A DNA stretch of 5,911 nucleotides from Patescibacteria group bacterium (GTDB lineage Bacteria > Patescibacteriota > UBA1384 > XYA2-FULL-43-10 > CAINNR01), in contig JAQVAO010000038.1 of the NCBI GenBank assembly GCA_028690755.1, positions 1 to 5,911 of the forward strand, given 5' to 3'. The notes beneath the pieces are model-generated. The model was given only the letters and a program-made list of their open reading frames with translations. It was not told the origin of the DNA and searched no databases. Below are positions 1 through 4,784 of this stretch, piece by piece. Both the position numbers and the translations under genes were made by a program. Positions within the stretch are counted from its first letter, which is position 1; each line of letters opens with the position of its first letter.

Positions 1-410
1 TCTCTGTTTATGCCTCCTGGTCAGGTGGCAAGATTGCTGAAATTGTTGTTAATCATCGTCCGCGCACAAAAGGTAAAAGTAAGTACGGTTTCTCTCGCAT
101 TTTTAAAGTTGTTCTCGATCTTTTAGTTATTCGATTCTTGCACAAATACATTTCCCGCCCGATTCACTTTTTCGGCAAGTATGGTTTTTGGGCGATATTT
201 GTTTCAGTAATTTTTGCTGCCTGGTCAATCTATCTGAAATTATTCCAAGATCTTTCAATTAATCGTACGCCGTTGCCGGTATTCTCATCGATGTTTTTGA
301 TCGTCGGACTTCAGTTAATATTAACCGGCGTTTTGGCCGAACTCCTGACTCGCACCTACTTCGAGTCACAGGGTAGAAAAGCATATAAAATAAAAAAGAT
401 AATTAATTAG
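1..410 (+). CDS. Family 2 glycosyltransferase, DPM1/ArnC-like polyprenyl-phosphate glycosyltransferase (3' part only)
   Basis: The reading frame is open from the first full codon at position 3 to a TAG stop at 408-410, giving 135 C-terminal residues; the N-terminal GT-A catalytic domain lies outside the window. The fragment shows the family's C-terminal hallmarks: a strand with EIVVNHRPR, then GKSKYGFSRI, an amphipathic stretch, RPIHFFG just before a first membrane helix (about fragment residues 62-78), and a second helix (about 93-113) followed by ELLTRTYFE and a basic tail. Relatives move a sugar from a nucleotide donor to a polyprenyl phosphate at the inner face of the membrane. Here that activity is inferred from the tail only; the donor sugar cannot be read. 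A TTG at 138 could look like a start but is internal, because the conserved motifs begin well upstream of it. The gene ends just before the G-rich array at 410-449. Confidence 0.88.
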   Translation, partial: SVYASWSGGKIAEIVVNHRPRTKGKSKYGFSRIFKVVLDLLVIRFLHKYISRPIHFFGKYGFWAIFVSVIFAAWSIYLKLFQDLSINRTPLPVFSSMFLIVGLQLILTGVLAELLTRTYFESQGRKAYKIKKIIN

Positions 411-416
411 TAAGGA

Positions 417-448
417 GTAGGGCGTAGGGGGCAGGAGTAGGAAGTAAA
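417..448 (+). repeat. Left arm of an imperfect inverted repeat bracketing the four-helix-bundle gene
   Basis: GTAGGGCGTAGGGG (417-430) matches the reverse complement of 825-837 (GTCGGGCGTGGGG) at 12 of 13 aligned bases, with one extra A at 426. Farther in, AGTAAA (443-448) exactly matches the reverse complement of 819-824 in the same order. The 12 bases between (431-442) are additional repeat units absent from the right arm. The two arms enclose the whole four-helix-bundle ORF (450-803). Confidence 0.65.
433..437 (+). promoter_or_regulatory. Probable Shine-Dalgarno sequence AGGAG for the four-helix-bundle gene
   Basis: AGGAG lies 12 nt before the ATG at 450, a slightly long spacing. A second purine patch, AGGAA at 439-443, is nearer to the start and could serve instead. 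Both sit inside the heptamer array, so the repeat itself provides translation initiation. Confidence 0.5.
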
Positions 449-449
449 G

Positions 450-803
450 ATGTCAAAACAATTTTCAAACTTAGAAGCTTGGGAATCAGCGAAAAAGCTG
501 TCGTTATATGTTTACAAGCTGACAGACAAGTTTCCTCAAAAAGAACAGTTTGCTTTAACTTCCCAGATAACGCGAGCCGCAGTTTCAATTGCTGCAAATA
601 TTGCAGAAGGTTCATCGAGAAGCTCAAAAAAAGATTTTTGCCGCTTCTTGGAAATTGCAATCGGTTCAGCTTTCGAACTCGAAACATTAGTCGATATTGC
701 TCTCGATTTGGATTATGTTAAGAGCGAAGATAAAAAACAATTTGATATTCTTGTAGAAAAGGTTTTAAAACTAACATTTGGTTTAAAAAGAAAGCTATCA
801 TGA
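450..803 (+). CDS. Four-helix bundle protein, S23 / 23S rRNA intervening-sequence family
   Basis: This 117-residue cytoplasmic protein carries the family signature: FSNLEAWESAKKL in helix 1 (residues 5-17), FPQKEQFALTSQITRA (28-43), then SIAANIAEGSSR (46-57), KKDFCRFLEIAIGSAFELET (60-79) and a charged last helix. The length is normal for the family and all four predicted helices are present, so it looks intact. Relatives occur inside spacers of 23S rRNA genes in spirochaetes and others, and as Avd accessory proteins of diversity-generating retroelements, but most stand-alone members have no known function. No rRNA or reverse transcriptase is visible here. ATG 450 is chosen because it follows the purine-rich leader and precedes the conserved FxNLEAWE. 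The TGA stop at 801-803 overlaps the epimerase start in ATGA. Its role in a glycan operon is unexplained; it may be a passenger cassette. Confidence 0.93.
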   Translation: MSKQFSNLEAWESAKKLSLYVYKLTDKFPQKEQFALTSQITRAAVSIAANIAEGSSRSSKKDFCRFLEIAIGSAFELETLVDIALDLDYVKSEDKKQFDILVEKVLKLTFGLKRKLS

Positions 804-1798
804 AAAAACCCCTTGCTGTTTACTCCCCACGCCCGACCAAGAATTCTTCAAGAATTCTTGTTACCGGCTCTGCTGGCTTTATCGGCTTTCATTTAGCAAA
901 GAAACTTCTTGAAGAAGGTGTGGATGTTGTTGGCATTGATAATTTAAATGATTATTATGATCCGAAATTAAAGACTGATCGTAACAAAATACTGAAAAGC
1001 CATGAAAACTATACTTTTCTTAAAGGCGATCTTGCTGATGAAAAGTTTATTACTCAACTATTTAAAAAATTTAAATTTGATCAAGTTTGCCACTTAGCAG
1101 CCCAAGCTGGCGTTCGCTACAGCATTGAAAATCCAGCTGTTTACATTCAATCAAACATAGTTGGTTTTGCTAATTTGATTGAAGCGACAAAAAACGCCGG
1201 CATTAGAAATTTTGTTTATGCTTCTTCAAGTTCAGTCTACGGCAATAGTGCAAAAGCGAAATTTTCGGTCAAAGATCGCACCGATGAACCAATTTCGCTC
1301 TATGCCGCGACGAAAAAAGCTGATGAGCTTATCGCTTACACTTATAATCATCTTTTTGGTTTGAACTGCACTGGATTGCGGTTCTTTACTGTCTACGGCC
1401 CATGGGGCCGACCGGACATGGCACCTTTTAAATTTACTGGACGGATTATCGCTGGCAAAGAGATTGAGGTTTACAACTTTGGCAAGATGAAAAGGGATTT
1501 TACCTACATCGACGACATTGTTTCCGGGATTATTGCCGCTCTGAAGCGCCCCAAGGGCTTTAGGGTATACAATCTTGGTAATAACCGACCGGTAACCCTG
1601 AACCGTTTTATCAAAGCTATAGAGGCCGCCTGTGGGCAAAAAGCGAAGATTAAATACTTGCCACTTCAGCCCGGAGATGTTTTGAAAACCGCCGCTGATA
1701 TTTCCGAATCAAAAAAGGATTTAAGATTTTCACCGAAAATAGATATCGAAGAGGGAATGAAAAAATTTGTTAGTTGGTATCAAGAATATTATTTATAA
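800..1798 (+). CDS. NAD-dependent nucleotide-sugar epimerase, probable UDP-glucuronate 4-epimerase
   Basis: This 332-residue extended short-chain dehydrogenase/reductase has a Rossmann fold beginning at R18: RILVTGSAGFIG with glycines 23, 26 and 29, then D47 at the end of strand 2 for the adenosine ribose. DNLNDYYDPKLK (47-58) is typical of UDP-glucuronate 4-epimerases. The active site is visible as SSSSVYG (142-148) and Y168-AAT-K172; YGPWGRPDMA (199-208) and RDFTYIDDI (232-240) fit substrate binding. It would interconvert UDP-glucuronate and UDP-galacturonate in the cytoplasm; another 4-epimerase specificity remains possible. The start is ATG 800, in ATGA overlap with the four-helix-bundle stop. 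The upstream sequence is a poor ribosome site, which suggests translational coupling. No other ATG, GTG or TTG lies between 800 and the Rossmann fold. The 17-residue N-terminal extension is odd, since relatives usually begin a few residues before ILVTG; its DNA is the right inverted-repeat arm plus a palindrome. Confidence 0.9.
   Translation: MKKPLAVYSPRPTKNSSRILVTGSAGFIGFHLAKKLLEEGVDVVGIDNLNDYYDPKLKTDRNKILKSHENYTFLKGDLADEKFITQLFKKFKFDQVCHLAAQAGVRYSIENPAVYIQSNIVGFANLIEATKNAGIRNFVYASSSSVYGNSAKAKFSVKDRTDEPISLYAATKKADELIAYTYNHLFGLNCTGLRFFTVYGPWGRPDMAPFKFTGRIIAGKEIEVYNFGKMKRDFTYIDDIVSGIIAALKRPKGFRVYNLGNNRPVTLNRFIKAIEAACGQKAKIKYLPLQPGDVLKTAADISESKKDLRFSPKIDIEEGMKKFVSWYQEYYL
819..837 (-). repeat. 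Right arm of the inverted repeat, inside the epimerase 5' end
   Basis: Plus-strand TTTACT (819-824), CCCC (825-828), ACGCCC (829-834) and GAC (835-837) form the inverted counterpart of the leader of the four-helix-bundle gene. As RNA they could pair with AGTAAA (443-448), GGGG (427-430), GGGCGT (420-425) and GT (417-418), leaving A426 bulged and an A419/G835 mismatch. The arm is read in frame by the epimerase as residues from about 7 to 13 (VYSPRPT). Confidence 0.6.
838..860 (+). repeat. 11-bp tandem duplication forming a 23-nt palindrome
   Basis: CAAGAATTCTT occurs at 838-848 and again at 849-859, followed by G860. The whole 23-nt stretch equals its reverse complement except for the central base (849). 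The two copies are read in different frames, giving KNS and then RIL across the boundary between the epimerase extension and the Rossmann core. It directly abuts the right inverted-repeat arm. Confidence 0.75.
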
Positions 1799-1804
1799 TT
1801 ATAG

Positions 1805-1816
1805 GTAGCAAGTAAA
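1805..1816 (+). repeat. Isolated copy of the leader repeat in the epimerase/GT-C gap
   Basis: GTAGCAAGTAAA here matches GTAGGAAGTAAA at 437-448 in 11 of 12 positions, in the same orientation. It occupies most of the 29-bp gap between the epimerase TAA and the ATG at 1828. It may be a relic of the same repeat or simply a purine-rich leader selected for ribosome binding. The rest of the gap is AT-rich, with no terminator hairpin and no recognisable promoter. Confidence 0.35.
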
Positions 1817-1827
1817 TTTTTAGAAAA

Positions 1828-3684
1828 ATGAAAAAACGACAGAAAACCAATAAAAAGATTATAAAATCATTTTTTCTTTTTTTGTATAGCGATAAATTTT
1901 TTTATTGTATAGCAATTCTAATTTTTATCGCCACACTCGGATTATATTTTAACTCTATTGGCCAATCAATCACAGTTGATGAATTTCATTGGTTTACTTG
2001 GTCGCCAGAACATCGTTTTTATCGTTTTTTCCATGCATTAAAGGATTCCAACTTTGCTGGAATGATTGTAGACAACAAGCCGGGGACAATAAATTGCTGG
2101 GTATCGGGTGGGGCTATGATATTAATTGCTAAATTAAAACATATGTCTCTTTCGACTGTTCCATTTTTAGTTTTGCATAAATGGGCAATTTATGGTCAGC
2201 TTTTTTATCTTTTCTCGATTTTTATTGTTTCGATTTTAATTTTGTCTAAGTTAATGAATTTTCTATTTTCAATTTTTACCAATTTAATATTAATTGTTGC
2301 CCCGACAATTAGAGGAATTAATAATGTGGTTAATACCGATGCAACAGCGATTGCTCCTCTTGTTCCGGCTTTTGCTTGTTGTCTGATCTTTTGGCGGAGA
2401 GCAAAACGTTCTTGGTTGATCCCAGCTGGTTTTTTGTTTGCTCTGAGTTTTTTTTCCAAACATATGGCGGCAATGTTTCCTTTGACATTCTTTTTTTTAT
2501 TTGATTTTCTGAATTTGCTTGATCAAAGATTGTCAATTAAGCAATTGATTAAATGTTATCTTCTGGATATCGGTTATGTGTTTTTTGGTTTTGCTCTCTC
2601 CCTGCCACTGTCACCTTATATTTTTACTAGCTCTGGAAAATATTTTATTAAGACCCTGTTTGTCACCTTTCCACAAACACAGTCGTTGCAGTTGATCTTA
2701 TTACTTTTTCTTTTCTTGGCAGTTTTTGCAGTATTGATTTACTATTATTTTCTTCGGCGCTACAAATGGTTTTATTTACAAATCGTTGCAGGAACAATGA
2801 GTATTTTTTTCCTTTTGAGTCTGATTTTCCAAAAAAGTTTACTTTATTTTGGTGATCAAGGTTCAAATTATGGCTGGACAATCGGTAAAAAAACACAAAT
2901 TTATTATTTTTTGGGTATCAAAAGTGAGTTTTTGGCTAGATTGATGAATTTTTATTATACTTTTAGGACCTGCAACTATGTTGTCCCGACATTAATTATC
3001 TCTGTTTTTTTCTTGCTTTTAATTTGGTTGATCTTTATTAAAAAACAGGCCTCAATAGAAGTAAAAATAACTCTGTCTTTCGTATTTTTTTTCCATTTAG
3101 TTTATGGTTTTTCACTGATGCCAATTAGTGTTCGCTATCTTTTGCCGGTTTATCCTTTTTATCTTTTTTTGGGCGGACTTATGGTTTTTAGTTGGTGGCA
3201 GTCTGCTAGATCTAAGCTAACAATATTTTTGCCATTCTATTTAGTATTAATAACCGTTGGCTGTTTCTGGGAGAGTTTATTATTTCAGCCATCATCGCTT
3301 GTTTTTATCAACGCTTTCCGTTCGCGTGCAGTGGAAAATGATATTACTATTTCAGATAACAACGTTAATTATACTTGGAATGGTTGGGGGGCTTATCATG
3401 CGCCAATTGCAAGATATTTAAACCGGAAAGATGGGGTTGAATATTTGACTGTCGCAACTGATTATCCCGGTTTTAAAGAGTTTTTTAAGGGTAAGACAAT
3501 TTTTTATGGGGAAGAGGTGGATTTGTTCAAATATAGTGACGCCGACTACTTTATTGTAAGTAAACAACATCTTGCTTCTAGGCCGCAGGTTATGGAATAT
3601 TTACGCAAAAATCCGCAATCTGAATTTGTTTCCTCTGCTGGTGGGGTAAATTATGTGTGGTTATTTAAGGTTGATAAACAATGA
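1828..3684 (+). CDS. Polytopic GT-C glycosyltransferase, PMT/ArnT-like
   Basis: The 618-residue protein has a basic cytoplasmic N-terminus, a first membrane helix near 24-42, and roughly eleven to thirteen hydrophobic segments up to about residue 480. The first external loop carries TVDEFHW (49-55), with the Asp-Glu pair D51/E52 expected to be catalytic, followed by DNKPGTINCW (82-91), the KPG motif of this superfamily. NTDATA (169-174), SFFSKHMAA (207-215) and RYLLPVYPF (436-444) are further family landmarks. A soluble tail from about 502 to 618 contains NGWGAYHAPIARYLN and is probably extracytoplasmic. Such enzymes transfer a sugar from a polyprenyl-phosphate donor to lipid, glycan or protein acceptors; donor and acceptor are unknown here. 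The upstream DPM1/ArnC-like gene could make the donor. ATG 1828 has only a weak ribosome site, so the start is the least certain part. The TGA stop overlaps the next start (ATGA 3681-3684), implying coupled translation. Confidence 0.87.
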   Translation: MKKRQKTNKKIIKSFFLFLYSDKFFYCIAILIFIATLGLYFNSIGQSITVDEFHWFTWSPEHRFYRFFHALKDSNFAGMIVDNKPGTINCWVSGGAMILIAKLKHMSLSTVPFLVLHKWAIYGQLFYLFSIFIVSILILSKLMNFLFSIFTNLILIVAPTIRGINNVVNTDATAIAPLVPAFACCLIFWRRAKRSWLIPAGFLFALSFFSKHMAAMFPLTFFFLFDFLNLLDQRLSIKQLIKCYLLDIGYVFFGFALSLPLSPYIFTSSGKYFIKTLFVTFPQTQSLQLILLLFLFLAVFAVLIYYYFLRRYKWFYLQIVAGTMSIFFLLSLIFQKSLLYFGDQGSNYGWTIGKKTQIYYFLGIKSEFLARLMNFYYTFRTCNYVVPTLIISVFFLLLIWLIFIKKQASIEVKITLSFVFFFHLVYGFSLMPISVRYLLPVYPFYLFLGGLMVFSWWQSARSKLTIFLPFYLVLITVGCFWESLLFQPSSLVFINAFRSRAVENDITISDNNVNYTWNGWGAYHAPIARYLNRKDGVEYLTVATDYPGFKEFFKGKTIFYGEEVDLFKYSDADYFIVSKQHLASRPQVMEYLRKNPQSEFVSSAGGVNYVWLFKVDKQ

Positions 3685-4784
3685 AGATTTTATTTTTAAA
3701 TTATGAATTCCCGCCGCTTGGCGGCGGTGCGGGAAATGCCACAAAATATTTATTTTCAGAATTTACTAAACAAGAAGATCTAGAAATCGATCTAATCACC
3801 AGCTCGACTGACAAGTTTAAAATTGAGAAATTTGCCAAAAATATTCGCGTCCACTATCTCGATATCGGGAAAAAAGGTAATATTCATTATCAAAGTAACA
3901 GTGATCTTTTAAAATATAGCTGGAATGCCTACTTTTACGGTAAGGGTTTAATTAAAAAGAAAAAATTTGATCTGATCCACGCTTTTTTCGGTATTCCCTG
4001 CGGCTATATCGCGATGAAACTAAGATTGCCGTATATCGTTTCTCTTCGTGGTAGCGATGTGCCATTTTATAACCCAAGATTTGCCAAACTGGATAAATTA
4101 GTTTTTTATCGATTGTCGCGACAGATCTGGCGGCGGGCGAGAGCGGTGATCGCCAACTCCGAAGATCTGAAAAGATTAGCGGTGAAAACTTTCGCGGGAG
4201 AAATTGACGTGATTCCTAATGGTGTTGATACCAGCGAATTTAAGCCAGCAAAAAGCAAAAAAACTACAAGGAAAATCAGGTTGATTTCTACCGGTCGTCT
4301 TATTGCGCGGAAAGGTTATCAATATTTAATTCCGGCGATTAAAGGTTTGAAAAATGTCGAGTTGACTCTGGTTGGTGGTGGTGATCTGCGTAGTGAGCTT
4401 GATGAATTAGCGAGAAAAAATCAGGCAAAAGTCAATTTTGCTGGTGAAGTCAAACATGAGGAAATCGTGAAATATCTCCAAAACTCGGATATTTTTGTTC
4501 TCCCTTCGCTCAACGAGGGGATGAGCAATTCGATACTTGAGGCGATGGCTTGTGGCTTGCCGATAATTACTACCAACACAGGTGGAAGTAAGGAGCTAAT
4601 TGATGGGAATGGGTTTGTTATCAAAAAAAAATCAATTGCTTCAATTAAAAAAACACTGGAAAGATATTTAAAATCACGAGATTTAATTCGAAAACATGGC
4701 GAAAAATCACGGGAAATCGCCTTAGGTATGAGTTGGGAAAATGTCTCTTATAAATATAAGAAAATTTATGATCAACTGGCGTAA
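3681..4784 (+). CDS. Glycosyltransferase family 4 (GT-B fold)
   Basis: This 367-residue cytoplasmic or membrane-associated enzyme is full length for GT4. The N-terminal domain opens with ILFLNYEFPPLGGGAGNAT (3-21), the glycine-rich acceptor/donor loop, and has SLRGSDVP at 121-128. ANSED (158-162) and VIPNGVD (177-183) mark the domain junction. The C-terminal nucleotide-sugar domain has STGRLIARKG (203-212), in which R206 and K211 would contact the donor phosphates, LVGGGDLRSEL, and NEGMSNSILEAMACGLP (278-294) with the E279/E287 pair of the EX7E motif. It would add a sugar with retention of configuration to a growing glycan; the sugar cannot be deduced. ATG 3681 overlaps the GT-C stop and is immediately followed by MKILFLN, so the start is secure. 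It ends in TAA, overlapped by the next gene. Confidence 0.94.
   Translation: MKILFLNYEFPPLGGGAGNATKYLFSEFTKQEDLEIDLITSSTDKFKIEKFAKNIRVHYLDIGKKGNIHYQSNSDLLKYSWNAYFYGKGLIKKKKFDLIHAFFGIPCGYIAMKLRLPYIVSLRGSDVPFYNPRFAKLDKLVFYRLSRQIWRRARAVIANSEDLKRLAVKTFAGEIDVIPNGVDTSEFKPAKSKKTTRKIRLISTGRLIARKGYQYLIPAIKGLKNVELTLVGGGDLRSELDELARKNQAKVNFAGEVKHEEIVKYLQNSDIFVLPSLNEGMSNSILEAMACGLPIITTNTGGSKELIDGNGFVIKKKSIASIKKTLERYLKSRDLIRKHGEKSREIALGMSWENVSYKYKKIYDQLA
3711..3727 (+). other. GC-rich short hairpin near the start of the GT4 gene
   Basis: CCGCCGC (3711-3717) and GCGGCGG (3721-3727) are perfectly complementary with a TTG loop, in an otherwise AT-rich region and about 30 nt after the start codon. It encodes the conserved Pro-Pro-Leu-Gly-Gly-Gly loop, which explains much of the GC content but not the choice of CCG and GGC codons. 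A functional role is not shown. Confidence 0.4.

Larger units (their letters stand above)
410..449 (+). repeat. G-rich degenerate tandem heptamer array (GTARGRV-like, about six units)
   Basis: The gap between the GT2 stop and the four-helix-bundle start reads as consecutive units GTAAGGA (410-416), GTAGGGC (417-423), GTAGGGG (424-430), GCAGGA (431-436), GTAGGAA (437-443) and GTAAAG (444-449). It contains only two pyrimidine types of position, the T/C at unit position 2 and one C at 423, and is far richer in G than its surroundings. It supplies the ribosome binding site for the gene that follows and forms the left arm of an inverted repeat. From memory, similar purine-rich repeats precede many S23-family genes, but I cannot check that here. 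Confidence 0.7.
410..837 (+). mobile_element. Putative S23 cassette: repeat leader, four-helix-bundle ORF and inverted right end
   Basis: The unit runs from the G-rich leader through the S23 ORF to the inverted copy of the leader at 819-837. It interrupts an otherwise ordinary glycan gene series, and its right end overlaps the first codons of the next gene. There is no transposase, I found no target-site duplication, and the exact ends are uncertain. Intervening sequences in 23S rRNA that encode S23 proteins are also bounded by complementary ends, which is the known precedent. That this unit moved as a block is inference. Confidence 0.35.

Noticed and set aside
138..410. A short 90-residue gene starting at TTG 138
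   Set aside because: The same frame is open back to position 3 and encodes conserved GT2 residues (EIVVNHRPR, GKSKYGFSRI), so 138 is internal to a truncated larger gene.
450..803. Avd component of a diversity-generating retroelement
   Set aside because: No reverse transcriptase, template repeat or variable repeat is visible in the window, and the downstream gene is a conserved epimerase.
2447..2505. Long T runs in the GT-C gene as transcriptional slippage or terminator signals
   Set aside because: They encode phenylalanine-rich membrane helices, there is no preceding GC-rich stem, and the frame stays open.
403..2896. Several minus-strand frames of 68-135 codons opposite the S23, epimerase and GT-C genes
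   Set aside because: They lie fully opposite well-supported plus-strand genes, have no recognisable domains, and reflect low stop density on the antisense strand.
4741..4767. ATG 4741 as the start of the CapK-like gene
   Set aside because: It is in frame but would overlap the GT4 gene by 44 bp and adds nine residues with no family similarity that I can see; kept only as an alternative.
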